Assembly: GCA_941918925.1 (NCBI GenBank)
Contig: OW799233.1
Location: 57,999,841 to 58,063,840, forward strand
Direction of reading: 5' to 3'
DNA from: Phyto melanocephala
Taxonomy: Eukaryota; Arthropoda; Insecta; Diptera; Rhinophoridae
Length of the DNA: 64,000 bases
This document shows positions 9,893 through 22,190 of the stretch, piece after piece (the first letter of the stretch is position 1; each line of letters begins with the position of its first letter). The notes under the pieces were generated by a model. It worked only from the letters and a program-made list of their open reading frames with translations. It was not told where the DNA came from and searched no databases. A program made the translations under genes and the position numbers.

Positions 9893-10640
9893 TACCCTTC
9901 ACACAGTGAAAAAGGGTATATATAGGTTTGTCATTCCGTGTGAAATTTCTACAATTTTCATTTCCGACCCCATAAAGTATATATTTTCTGAAAGCTTATG
10001 AATAGGGGAGTCGATTAAGCTCTGTCAGTCTGTCCGTCTGACCGTGTGTATGTTGAAATCAACTTTTTAAAGCCCCCGACATAGGTTGGACCCGGGTAAG
10101 GTATTAAAATATCAGAAATATTCGGGAGTAGATCGGTATTGAAAATCAGAAACATCGGTACATAAACAACTGAGATATGAGCAAAAACCCACGACCACCT
10201 CAATTTTTTTTTCACAAAAACAACATTACAACAACAACATACATACATACAAACGTGTATACTGGTTAGAGAAAACATGGCATCGAATCCCAGCTGAGTC
10301 AAAAAAAAAAATTTTTTTAATATTTTTTTTTAATTTATTTTTTATTTAATATATTTTTTATATTTTTATTATTATTTTTTTTTAAATTTTTTTTTGTTTT
10401 TTATTTATTATTTTTTTTTTTTTATTTTTTGTTTTTGTTTTATATATATTATATATATTAAAATTTTTTTTTTTTTAATTTTTTTTTAAATTTTTTTTTA
10501 TTGTTTTGTTTTTTTAACATACATACGTGAATTTATAATTTTACAATGGTATGTTTTTATATATGTATGTTATTGCATGACTACACGTTCTGAAGGGTAT
10601 ATAAGATTCGGCACGGCCGAATTAGCGCTCTTACTTGTTT
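9893..10640. repeat. DINE/mini-me-like repeat, complete-looking
   Basis: Runs from 'tacccttcacacagtgaaaa' to the hairpin 'gattcggcacggccgaat' and 'gcgctcttacttg'. It contains 'tttccgacccc', the (GTCY)n tract ('tgtcagtctgtccgtctgac', 10022-10041), 'catcgaatcccagctgag' and a long T-rich low-complexity block (10300-10510). The same modules in the same order are found at 55486-56235, on the opposite strand. The CTTG end after a hairpin suggests a Helitron 3' terminus. Confidence 0.75.
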
Positions 10641-11498
10641 TTGTTTAAAATTCTAAAATTAAATTTCTATTTTCTTTTAGTATATTATATGTATGTACAT
10701 ATATGTACTTAATTATGTATGAATGTATATATGTTGTATGTACATCCATATATTCGGTGGTGTCTTTATCTTGTCTTCATTTAAAAAAAAAATTAAAAAA
10801 ATACGATTTTTTTTAGTTTATTTCTTGTAAAAGTAAACAAATATTCTACATCAGTATATACAACATAGCATACAAATAAGGTAGTTGTAAATAAAAATCT
10901 ATTTTTCTTACCATGAATAACATTGGTGTAGATAGGCATGTCTCTAAGATCCCCAATCATACACAAAAACCAATTAGCGTTCTCACTAAGTTTTTTATTG
11001 CTGTTCGGTCTCAGTTTTTGGGTTATCACAATTATACGAATAGTATACCCAAATCTTATTACAGGTTCACTCTAGCGATGTAAAATGCTGGGGATCGAAG
11101 TTTTGTAGGTCTTTATCGACACTGGCCGCTAAGGTGACTATGCGTTCTTCACTTCGTAAAAATGTCTGACAATAATTTCTAAAAAATAACATAAGGCGAA
11201 TTCACATCAGGTAACATCATCGCTACAGCAAACACAAAAAACCCGGAAAATGTCAAAACACAAAAAAAAAACAAATTGTTATTTAATTTTAATAATTTTT
11301 TTTTGATAAATTCACAAAAAAATCTGAAAACTAAATAAGTACTTTGAATTAATTACTTCTATTATATACATATACTTTTATATGTGTATATAGATATCAA
11401 ATTTATTCTTTCTATTGAAGTTTTGGGAATTTTCACAATTAAAAACCGTTAGGACAAGCACAACAGGCATTTTGCATTTTCTGAATTAAAAACATTAA
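10641..11498. other. Intergenic, no gene seen
   Basis: AT-rich DNA with 'tatgtacata'-type microsatellite near 10680-10750. No coding signal or structured repeat is recognised. Confidence 0.5.
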
Positions 11499-11615
11499 GG
11501 GTCGTATTCATAAAAAATATTTTAGGTTTATTGAAGGCTTATTTGACAAATTTCTCTACAACATCTGTCAAATAAGCCTTTAATAAACCTAAAATATTTT
11601 TTATGAATACGGCCC
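11499..11615. mobile_element. Near-perfect hairpin MITE, 117 bp
   Basis: The two halves are almost fully complementary: left arm starts 'gggtcgtattcataaaaaat', right arm ends 'atttttt'-'atgaatacggccc', with arms of about 50 bp and a short loop near 11550-11565. TAA flanks both sides (11496-11498, 11616-11618). A TAA duplication fits a Tourist/Harbinger-type MITE. Confidence 0.8.
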
Positions 11616-11769
11616 TAAATATTTTGTTTATTTTAATTATAACTTGTATTATTCTTATTTACCAATAAGTTATTACACACATATTATTGCCTTTCAAATT
11701 TCAATATTTTATAAAAATTTTCATCCAACGCATATACAAATTAGTTTAAACTTAAACAAACTTTAACAA
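11616..11769. other. Spacer
   Basis: AT-rich; nothing identified. Confidence 0.4.
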
Positions 11770-12440
11770 TATCGAACGAGATCGCTTAGTTCGGACGCAG
11801 GAAACTATCGCTGTTGCCATACAAGCTGATCCTAAAGTCTCGACAAGGAGCTTATCTGCTCAAATGGGTCAAATGGGACAGTCACTGCAGACAATTTTGC
11901 ATCAATATTTAAACTTAATTCCATAAAAGCTTCAATTAATAAGCAAACTAAACACAAAATATTTCCCGATTCACTTTGAATTTTGCGAGAAGATCATTTA
12001 AGTGGCGGCAAAGGATGAAAACATCTTGAACTGCATTCTTATGTCTGACAAGGCACATTTTGATTTAAACGGTAATGTTAACAAATAAAATTGTCGAATA
12101 TGGAGTGATTCTAACTCACAGACACTCTATGAGATGCAATTGCATCCACTTCGCGTCAGTTTCATCAAAGTTCATTGTCGGGCTTTACTTTTTCAAAGAA
12201 AATGGTCTTAATGTTACGGTCAACGGAGATCGTTACCGAAAGAGTAACCCTTTCAACTCTGTGTGGTTTCAACAAGATAGGGCTACTTGTCACATAGCCA
12301 CGCCTGCTATGACAGAATTGCGACGAAAATTCCCCAATAAGCTGATTTCAAGAAACTCCAAATGCCGTTGCACCTGATTTATTTGGGAGGTAATTGCAAA
12401 CAGGAATTTTACAAAAGAAACCAACAAATTTGGATGATTT
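11770..12440 (+). pseudogene. mariner/IS630-type transposase relic
   Basis: Scattered reading-frame pieces follow the order of a mariner-like transposase: 'VRTQETIAVAIQADPKVSTR' (helix-turn-helix region, near 11793), 'MSDKAHFDLNGNVNK' with the first catalytic Asp (12039-12083), 'AVTVNGDRYR'-like sequence, and 'WFQQDRATCHIAT' with the second Asp (12265-12300). The third catalytic segment is degenerate after 'KLISRN'. Stops and frameshifts are frequent, so the copy is dead. The terminal inverted repeats were not found. Confidence 0.75.
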
Positions 12441-14017
12441 AAAGCAATCCAGACGCAAAACTCCAGACAGTAATGAACAACTGTTTTGAGTGTGTATTTA
12501 ATTATTTTTAAAACATACTTTAAAAAAAATGTATTATTTTTCAAAAGAATTAGTAAAAAATAAATTATATAAACTTTATAAAACGTTATTTGAGTTTCAT
12601 AATGTAGTAAAATTCTTCAGCTACCCTGTCACATTTGTCAAGTGCATTAAAAATTTCAGTAATTTCGTACTGATAATGTAATTAAATTTTGCACTATCAT
12701 TAAATTTTTGCTGAATCTGCAATTTTTTCAGTAATTTACCGGTAATGCAAATTTATTTTCATTATCAGTAGAAATTTATTGTATTTCATTAATATTGTCA
12801 TTCAAAAATGGAATTACGAGACACACAATCTCTTATTATTTCTTCCAATCGAAGAAGAACAAGTTCGGGTAAAATTCCTAAAACGGGAATAAACTATATT
12901 GTAGTTATTTTTGGTATCCTTTTTCGTCCCTATTTTTGGTATGTTTTTAAATTATATATTTTATTTATTTATTTATTTAATTGCAAATTTATTATAATTA
13001 AAATTATATTAAACTAATGTTAAGAGCACTAGAAGCTAAAGCTATCGTCTCGAATAATTTATATGAGTTGTTGGAGTTTGTTAGTCATATTTAAATATTT
13101 CAGGAGATTAAATACGTTTTTTATATTGTCTACTGTTGGATTCTTCAATAAATTAATGATATTTGATGTATTGCAGAATCTTTAGCGAATTGCTTTTAGT
13201 GGTTCGCAAAATTTGAGGGTGTGCTACACGAAACAAAATATGACAACTAAATTGTGACTTATATTTTTTTTCTACTTCGACCTTTTTTTATTTTAAGTTT
13301 TAATTTTCTAATATTAGTGACACAAAACAAATCATCAACAATTTTATTTCGTTTTGAAAATAAAATGTAAAAAATTTACATTGTTGCCACTAATGCCAGA
13401 AAAAACCTGTAAATGTTTTTATGTTCTGGACCACATAATGGAACATTCATTGAAACATTTTTAAAACTTTATTTTGAAATCGAATTTGTGTTCACACAGT
13501 GAGATTTGAGAGTATGAATAATTATTACCATAAATTGTATTCAAAGTCAGATATTAACCTTTCCATCCATGTTTTTTATGTAAAAAAATCTACTTCTAAT
13601 CGTGAAGTGAGAGGTTCTATTACATCACAAGTGTTGTCAACTTTAAGATTCAAAAAACATCAAAACAGGAAAAAACGTTTGATTTTTAAGAATATGCGTA
13701 AAGTTTAAAATTTTTAATTTTCGATTTTATTTATTTTATAAAATTATAAATTTTGTTATTAGAACCTTTAGGCCTAAAATAAGTTTCCATATAATATCAT
13801 TAATAATAATAATAAATTTTAAGTTAAAGTTGTAACTTTAACTTCACAGTTGGTCATATAATCGCTACTTTAAAAATAATTACAGCTTTTGGTTTTATGC
13901 ATATCATTATTCTTTTCTTTACTTTTATAAAAAGTTATGTTTGTTTAACCATAGAAGATATCAGAAACATATATATTTAAATTATAACTAATAATAATAT
14001 AAAATATATAATCTACT
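12441..14017. other. AT-rich intergenic stretch
   Basis: Several short ORFs here have no recognisable features. I see no inverted-repeat element or tandem array. Confidence 0.5.
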
Positions 14018-17000
14018 AGCATTTAACCCGCTACTTCGTTAGCGCAGTTCTTACTATTTATTGAATACTATTTCAGAATTCTATGTATACAAAATATATA
14101 AAAAGAGAAAAAGTAATTTTGTTCGTCCATAATATTAGGAGTTAGACCTCGGATCAAAAAACACTACTTTTAAGAATCTATGTTTACAAACGTAAAAATT
14201 CAAAGAGACCAATAAAAATGCGAAAAGGCTTTTTTGTGTCTCCAATATAATTTTAATTTTCAAATTGAATCAACAATCCTTTATTCCACTATTTTAGCTT
14301 TATAAACGTAGGAAATACAAAAATTCCCATTAAAATTCAGAAAAGTACCATTTTGATCGCCCATAACATATTTAGCCTTACCTTGTATCACTAATTTCGA
14401 AATTCTTGCTTCGCAAACGTTAAAAATACAAAAAGTACCATAAAAATTCAAAAAAGTACCTTTGTGGTCGCCCATAACATTTTCAATTTCACCTGGAATC
14501 AAAAATCCTTGATTGTAAGATCCTACCTTCATAAACGTAGAAAATACAAAAAGTACCTTAAAAATTTAAAAAAGTACCATCTTGGTCGCCCATAACACTT
14601 TCAGTTTCACCTGGAATCAAAAGTCCTTTATTGTACAATCCTACCTTCATAAACGTAGAAAATACCAAAATTACCACAAAAATTCAAAAAAGTACCTTTT
14701 TGGTCGACCATAACATTTTCGGTCTCACCTTGTATCAATAGCCACTAATTTTAAAATTCTAGCTTCGCAAACGTAGAATATATAAAAAGTACCATAAAAA
14801 TTCAAAAAAGTATTGGTCACCCATAACATTTTTAGTCTAACCTGGAATCAATAGTCCTTTATTTTACAATTCTACCTTTATAAACGTAGAAAATACTAAA
14901 AGTACCATAGAAAAGCGAAAAAGTACCTTTTTGGTCGCCCATAACATTTTTAGTCTCACCTGGAATCAATAGTCCTTTATTGTACAATCCTACCTTCATA
15001 AACGTAGAAAATACCAAAATTACCACAAAAATTCAAAAAAGTACCTTTTTGGTCGACCATAACATTTTCGGTCTCACCTTGTATCAATAGCCACTAATTT
15101 TAAAATTCTAGCTTCGCAAACGTTGAAAATACAAAAAGTACCATAAAAATTAAAAAAAGTACCTTTTTCGTCGCCCATAACATTTTTAGTCTCACCTGGA
15201 ATCAATAGTCCTTGATTGTACAATCCTACCTTTATAAACGTAGAAAATACCAAAAGTACCACAAAAATTCAAAAAAGTACCTTTTTGGTCGACCATAACG
15301 TTTTCGGTCTCACCTTGTATCAATAGCCACTAATTTTAAAATTCTAGCTTCGCAAACGTTGGAAATACAAAAAGTACCATAAAAATTCAAGAAAGTACCT
15401 TTTTGGTCGCCCATAACATTTTTAGTCTCACCTGGAATCAATAGTCCTTGATTGTACAATCCTACCTTCATAAACGTTGAAAATGCCAAAAGTACCACAA
15501 AAATTCAAAAAAGTACCTTTTTGGTCGACCATAACATTTTCGGTCTCAGCTTGTATCAATAGCAACAAATTTTAAAATTCTAGCTTCGCAAACGTTGAAA
15601 ATACAAAAAGTACCATACAAATTCAAAAAAGTACCTTTTTGGTCGCCCATAACATTTTTAGTCTCACCTGGAGTCAATAGTCCTTGATTGTACAATCCCA
15701 CCTTTATAAACGTAGAAAATACAAACAGTACCATAAAAATTCAAAAAAGTACCTTTTTGGTCGCCCATAACATTTTTAGTCTCACCTAGAATCAATAGTC
15801 CTTGATTGTACAATCCTACCTTCATAAATGTAGAAAATACCCAAAGTACCACCAAAATTCAAAAAAGTACCTTTTTGGTCGACCATAACATTTCGGTCTC
15901 ACCTTGTATCAATAGCCAATAATTTTAAAATTCTAGCTTCGCAAACGTAGAATATACAAAAAGTACAATAAAAATTCAAAAAAGTACCTTTTTCGTCTCC
16001 CATAACTTTTTTTGTCTCACCTAGAATCAATAGTCCTTGATTGTATAATCCTTTCTTTATAAACGTAGAAAATACAAAAAGTACCATAAAAATTCAAAAA
16101 AGTACCATAAAAATTGAAAAAAGTACCTTTTTGGTCACCCATAACATTTTTAGTCTCACCTGGAATCAATAGTCCTTGATTGTACAATCCTACCTTTATA
16201 AACGTTGAAAATACAAAAAGTACCATAAAAATTCAAAAAAGTACCTTTTTGTTCGCCCATAACATTTTTAGTCTCACCTGAAATCAATAGTCCTTGATTG
16301 TACAATCCTACCTTCATAAACGTAGAAAATACCAAAAGTACCACAAAAATTCAAAAAAGTACCTTTTTGGTCGCCCATAACATTTTTAGTCTCACCTGGA
16401 ATCAATAGTCCTTGATTGTACAATCCTACCTTCATAAACGTAGAAAAAACCCAAAAGTACCACAAAAATTCAAAAAAGTACCTTTTTGGTCGACCATAAC
16501 ATTTTCGGTCTCACCTTGTATCAATAGCCACTAATTTTAAAATTCTAGCTTCGCAAACGTAGAATATATAAAAAGTACCATAAAAATTAAAAAAAGTACC
16601 TTTTTGGTCACCCATAACATTTTTAGTCTTACCTGGAATCAATAGTCCTTTATTTTACAATTCTACCTTTATAAACGTAGAAAATACTAAAAGTACCATA
16701 GAAAAGCGAAAAAGTACATTTTTGGTCCAAGTTCCAAATTCCAAGTTTAAAATGTTCAAATATCTATGTAACAAAATATTTTAATAGACATGATTTAAAG
16801 TCAGTAAATCTACTCTTCTTTGCATAAAAGTAATTATGTTCGAAAAAGTACCAAATTCTTCCCGATTTTTCCCTTTTCTACCCTGTTATGAATGTGTTTC
16901 AATTTTTACTAAATTACATATTTTTTTATGTCTAGTGAAATCCCAATTAAACATTTTGTGAAAATTTACCGTCTAATTAGGAATTACATACATTTTCCGG

Positions 17001-17636
17001 AATTTTCCCCTTTTTGGTACTTTTTTTGTCCCCCGAAAAGTTTCCAAAAATGTCACCTAAATAGTTGTCCATATTCTATTAGGAAATAATAATTGTCAAA
17101 TTTTGTCCCATTGAATAACATAAGAAAAGTTTATTTTAAAAAAAGTACCAAAAAAAGGGACAATTTTTACCCCTTATACATATGAATTTGAAAAAAGTGA
17201 CGAATTTTTATTAATATTTTTTTGCGGATTACTGAATACAGTTTAAATTTTTTTCCTAGCTTTATGCGTTTGGAAGTTACATAGGGTACCAAAAAAGTAC
17301 CAAATTATAGTTTTTACCCGTTTTTTCCCCTTAGGGGTTGAAAATTCCAAAAAAGGCCAGACACCTGTCAGCTCATTTTTTGTGCAAATGACAATACTTT
17401 TTCAATTTAATTTATATCATTTTTAGTTTAGCAGATATAAGATTACCGATTTTACCCGTTTTTACCCTTTTTTACCCCCTTAAAGTACGAATTTCCAAAA
17501 ATCCCTTCTTAGTGGAGCTATACATCTAAAGAGGAACCGATTGTCCAAATTTCATGTCTCTAGCTCTTAGCGTTTGGGCTGTGCGATGATGAATCAGTCA
17601 GTCAGTCAGTCACGTTACTCTTTTATATATATAGAT
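14018..17636. mobile_element. Non-coding mobile element carrying a 118-bp tandem array
   Basis: Left edge 'ctagcatttaacccgctact' with 'tcgttagcgcag', right edge '(agtc)n acgttactctttta' and 'tatatatatag'. A similar left edge recurs at about 62315 and the whole interior recurs at 400-1680 and, inverted, at 25735-26660, which shows dispersal. Between the edges lie a tandem array (14280-16735) and about 900 bp of 'aaaaagtacc'-rich unique sequence. There are no transposase-like frames, so it moves, if at all, in trans. Superfamily not recognised. Confidence 0.65.
14280..16735. repeat. 118-bp tandem array, about 20 units
   Basis: The phrase 'cataacatt' recurs every ~118 bp (about 14360, 14472, 14590, 14709, 14820, 14940, 15058 and on to 16612). 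Two unit types alternate in places. One has 'tcgaccataacattttcggt' and 'cactaattttaaaattctag'. The other has 'tcgcccataacattttt' and 'tccttgattgtacaatccta'. Together they give a 236-bp higher-order dimer around 15055-15770. One unit near 16087-16225 carries an internal 21-bp duplication. 118 is not a multiple of three, so the repeated ~62-codon reverse ORFs are not a gene. Confidence 0.9.
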
Positions 17637-19756
17637 TTATACAGTTTTTTAAATATAAGCTAAGGATCTTTATAACAAAAGCATTGTCTATTACTAATTC
17701 TTATCATTTTTGTTGCGTTGTTTCGTAAGAAATTTACCTTGCAAAAATTGTTCTTTATTTGAATTTAGTATTTTTACTTCGATAAGAAAAAGAATGCACT
17801 AAAGAATTTGAGAAATCACATCGAGCACTGACTCAAATTTTTTGCGCGACAAAAATTTTAAAAAGCACAAATAATATTGCATAAAGCCAAAGTTGACAAC
17901 GCTGGATAGGAACACAACAAAGAGAGTGTAATTATTTCTGTAAAATACCTGATACCCAGCAAACAAAAACACAAATATTAAAGTATTATGCCGTGTTATA
18001 CATTCTAAGCTAATATTTTAAGCTGTATAACGAGACAAATCAATTTTAAAAGGTTTTAATCAACCACTAAATAGTTATTTATAAGTAAATAAACATAATG
18101 CTATTATCTGATTACTATTTTCCCGCAGAAAAAAACGATATTCTGTTTTTGTTTTTTGGAAAATTAATAAAGAAAAACAAACAAAAACCATATAATTTTT
18201 TCTTGACGGACTTAAAATATCTAAAAAAAGTTAATAAGAAAAACAATAAACAACAAATATATCTGTTAAAACTAATAAATATATATTAATATAAGATTTT
18301 TTTCTTTTTTATAAATTTAAAATAAATCCCACATGCTCGCTGGGCATTGCTAAAAAAATAACGCATGTCGTTGTTTCATCAACCCCTAAATTAAATCACA
18401 TAAAAAAATGTCTCTGTCCATAATTCATCTAGCAACCAGGGATAGCAGTTTAATTAAACTGGATATTTTTATGGTATAAATTTTTTTAATTTTGTGAATT
18501 TGTTTGCTTTGTTATGTTTAAGTTTTTGTAGAACAATATTTTTAGTGGTAAAACACAAAGTTCAAATAATTCGCCAATAAACATTTTAATTAAAAATCAT
18601 ATTTCCATTTAAGCGTCTTATTTTTTTATAAAAGTTACATGTTAAATATAAACTTGAAACATGAATTTATAGTAGATAACTTTTAATGTCAATGAAAATA
18701 TTTTACAAAATAAAGAAAACAAACGCTGTAAGGAAATATGTAGAAATGCCTTCAATTTTGATATCTATTTATATTTTAAATAAAAGTTAAGTCAGGACAT
18801 ATATTCCAATTATATCAATACTTATATAGGAAATTAATTATGATTCGAATAAATTACCAAAGTAGTGGCATATACTTTTGCTTAGTAACACCTTTCTTTA
18901 AATATTGATGTAAACAAAACTGTATTTTGGATATTTTCAAATACTAATTAAATAATATATATAAATTATTAATATATTAATTGGTAAATTATATTCATTT
19001 ACTACCATTTGATTATTGTTTTTATTTTTCAAATATAAATGTTAGTATTTAGAAAAATTATGTGCAAGAATTGAAGTTTTTGGTAGATTTTAGTGCATTT
19101 TTTGACAAATTTGTTAGGAATAATATTTTTTGTGGCATCCCTGCTAGCAACTACGGCTGCTAAGCCGTATACACACAAACGATCATAAAAAAACAACAAA
19201 TAAATGTATAACAATAATGTTAATGCATGTGTGCGTTTGTACCATAATGGTTGTGCTGTTTTCATAACCCAAGCAAGTGCATTTTTACTAAATCAAAACG
19301 CATGCAAAATTTCTACTTGATGCTCTCGCTTGAATTGTAAAAACGGTTACTCATTTTACTCGCTTTTTTTTACGGATAATCGATAACACTTAAGTACTTA
19401 AGTCCAATTTGTTGTACTGTGTACAATATAGAGTATTTATGCGAAAAATACTTAGATTTCGGTTACTTGTATATACTTATGCCGAACATCAAACGAGTAT
19501 GTACGGATAGAGTAATTTTTTTAGCTGTAACCGTACGCACTTATACATGTTTTGCTAATAATACTCAATGTATATCCGAAGTTGTAATCGTTGTCATTCC
19601 CTGGTACCCACATTAACTTTACTTTATGTTGCATCAATAGCTGCCGAATGCACGGTATAGTTTCGTTTTTGTTGTTTTGATTACTCACAGCGTTGAAAAC
19701 AGCACTTTGCTTTTTGATTTTAATAATCTAAATACTTAAATGGCTTCGGCCTCTGA
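17637..19756. other. Intergenic, no gene seen
   Basis: AT-rich. 'acccagcaaacaaaaac' (17950) and 'gctcgctgggca' (18335) could be the ends of a ~400-bp TIR element, but the complementarity is too short to call. No coding region is recognised. Confidence 0.4.
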
Positions 19757-20430
19757 TTAAAAAACTGAAGCATTTAGAGGTAAAATGCCATTAAGCATTA
19801 GCTTCCCGTGTTCTCCAACGGCGGTAAAACCTACGTTATTTTCGAACTTTGATCCGTCAGTAAATATAAAGCTCCAATCCCTTTCCTTGTGACTGGAATA
19901 GATTTCATTAAAAAAGTGTTTAAATATTTCAGGAGGAGTATTAGTTTTATTATAAAGCAATAGATTTTTAATAAACGCTTCTGGTTTAAGTTTCCAAGGT
20001 GGATGATTTTCTTTGGATTAGGTTATTGTTTGCAGTTTAAGGTTTTGAGAAATTTTAAATATTTGGCGTAGCGTGGATGGGTACTTTAGTTCTGTTCCTA
20101 TTTTGCAAAGAAGGTACAATGGCTTTTTTAACAGGGGGGAAGTATTTGAGGTTTTGTGAACAAGATAGTGCATGAGTTTATTAGAGTGAAGGTTAAGTGG
20201 CTCGAACCCATTTTCAGCATGAATAATTTTAGTGGGTGTGGTTCGGAATACTCGTAAACTGGATCTGATGGCTGCATTGAGAATCTTTAGTAAAATATGT
20301 ATTTATTCCAGATTTTACTCCTTTTCTATAAATAGTGAGTCCATAGTCAATTTTTGATAGTACAATAGATTTTGTAAATCTTAGTAGACTATTAGTGTGC
20401 ATGTGACTGTTTATATTATACAATAGTACA
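19757..20430 (-). pseudogene. LINE relic with RNase H domain (I/Jockey-like)
   Basis: Read on the reverse strand, 20423 downwards gives the C-terminal part of a non-LTR polymerase ('SLLRFTKSIVLSKIDYGLTI'). Further on there is an RNase H start, 'DWSFIFTDGSKFENNVGFTA' (around 19890-19830), where the Asp of 'TDGS' is the first catalytic residue. The frame is interrupted between the two blocks and stops at 19757. RNase H downstream of the reverse transcriptase suggests the I group. It is an old, 5'- and 3'-truncated copy. Confidence 0.7.
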
Positions 20431-20979
20431 TTAATTAAGAATTACTATCACCTAATAGTATATCTGACGCGGAAAATAAAAAGGGAATAAGGGTAAAAGC
20501 AGGTTTTGTTCTTCTGTTCTTCTGCTGTTCTTCTTCTGTTGTATCTTTGGTGTGCCATCACTGAGCGTGTTGGTATTGGTCTAATTTGAAAGCGACACAT
20601 CTCATGACGTCAGGAACGTGTTGGTCAACCTTGAAAACACGCGAAGGTCGTCCCTTCCTCTTCTTTTGTGCAGATGGTTTTTACTGTTTTATACTTAGCG
20701 CGCTGTTTCCATGAGTTTTATATCAATTTTGCTCGCGTTTTTTCGAATCCAGCTTTATTTTCTGAAATTATTAATTGTGAGCGCACAACATGCCAACTGG
20801 GCATAAGTTCATACCTGTCATGAGTTTGGGCTTTTATATCCCTCCTTTTCAACCTAACCTAATCTATTAATTGTGAATATCACTTTGTTAGTACGAAAAT
20901 TTTTTCACATAACCTTATTATGTTATCCGCGAAAATAATTTTAAACTTATAACATTCTTACAGCTTGTTTTAGGATGAA
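20431..20979. other. Intergenic, no gene seen
   Basis: Includes a TTC-rich run (20510-20540) and 'cctttt'-'caacctaacctaat' near 20840. Nothing is identified. Confidence 0.4.
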
Positions 20980-22190
20980 ATGGGGGACGAATTCGAAGAA
21001 GTAGATTTCCTTTATCGCTTCCCTGATAACGAGGATGATGACGATCACTTCTCAGAATTATCGAATAGTGACTCTGAAAATGTACCGATAATATGTAAGT
21101 ACCTTGATAAATCTAATCTTGATTTACGCGAAGAAAAGGTAGTTGCTAGACTTTATGGTTCAAAAATACCTCCGTGTTGTTGAAATCAATGCAATGAATA
21201 ATCTTTAAGAAGATGGCTGTTGATTTTCGTATGGCTTTCATGAATTTAGATAAGGAATTCCAAGATTTAACTATTCTCGCACATCTGGCAGCTCACCGTG
21301 ACGATGCAATGCTTAGGTCCAAAGTTGGTGATCGATCGCAAGCTATGAAGAAACGGTATAATCAGATATATTATTTTCGAAGTTTGCCGATATGCCGTGA
21401 TATGTACTTCTTCCTGTATACAATGGGAACTAAACGCTACAAAAATCTAATCGAACATTACGACAAAAATGGTGTTTAACCACGCGAACATGGCATGACG
21501 AATAAAATTAATCGTACTGATGCTTTAACTACTTTGGAAAAAAAAAGAAATTGTTTCATTTATCTTCCGTTTTGCTGAAACTGTTGCTATCACTTTACCT
21601 GGACGTCAACCGAATCATCGTGATTATCGTTTATTGAAACTTCCAACTACTGAAAGTAAGACTTCTGTTTACACTAGATACACCAACAGCGTCGAACCGG
21701 GTGGTAAAATCGTAAAACTTCGCGCGTTGTGGAAGAAATATTGTCCCCACATGTGTCGAAATCTTGCAAAAGATGTTGCTAATACAGTAAACGTTACTGA
21801 AGTTGAAAAAGAAGCAGCATTGAAGGTGTATTCTGATCATTTGCAATCTGCCAGCACTCAGCGAGAGTACTATAACGACTTGAGAACATTAGTCAAGCCT
21901 GATCCAAATGCCATGTATCCAGGTAATCCAGAGGATAATTATCTAGTAATACCTATGGATTATGCTTAAAATGTTAGCTTTCCGTCGGGTCGACAGCAAA
22001 TAGGAACTGCATACTTTAAATCAGCTCGCAAAACAGCAATTTTCGGAATTACAAACGAACGTCAAAATGTTCAACACATCTTCTGTATTGACGAAAGCGA
22101 TTCCATTGGAAAAGTTCTGAATTCAGTAATATTAATGCTTGATTACTACCTACGAGAAGTGCATTCAACTATTTTTTTAAATTGTTCATA
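20980..22190 (+). pseudogene. DUF7869-type transposase-like gene, 5' part, broken
   Basis: Successive pieces in changing frames: an acidic N-terminus (20980-21180), 'SLPICRDMYFFLYTMGTKRY' (21391-21450), 'YTRYTNSVEPGGKIVKLRAL' (21673-21730), a cysteine/helix block 'HMCRNLAKDVANTV', 'STQREYYNDLR', then after a CAA-to-TAA type stop at 21967-21969 'GTAYFKSARKTAIFGI' (22007-22054) and 'SVILMLDYYLREVHSTI'. This order is that of a widespread invertebrate protein family I associate with Pfam DUF7869. The region that should follow (the 'D-x-C-x-x-Q-N-K-N' segment) is missing. At least three frame breaks make it a pseudogene. A relative carrying the missing half is at 58813-59653. Confidence 0.65.

Noticed and set aside
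14281..16465. A series of ~62-codon reverse-strand ORFs with near-identical sequences, looking like a tandem gene family
   Set aside because: They are frames of the 118-bp tandem unit, overlap one another, and the unit length is not a multiple of three, so no continuous product is possible.
17950..18346. 'cccagc' and 'gctggg' as ends of a TIR element
   Set aside because: Complementarity is only six to eight bases and no duplication is visible.
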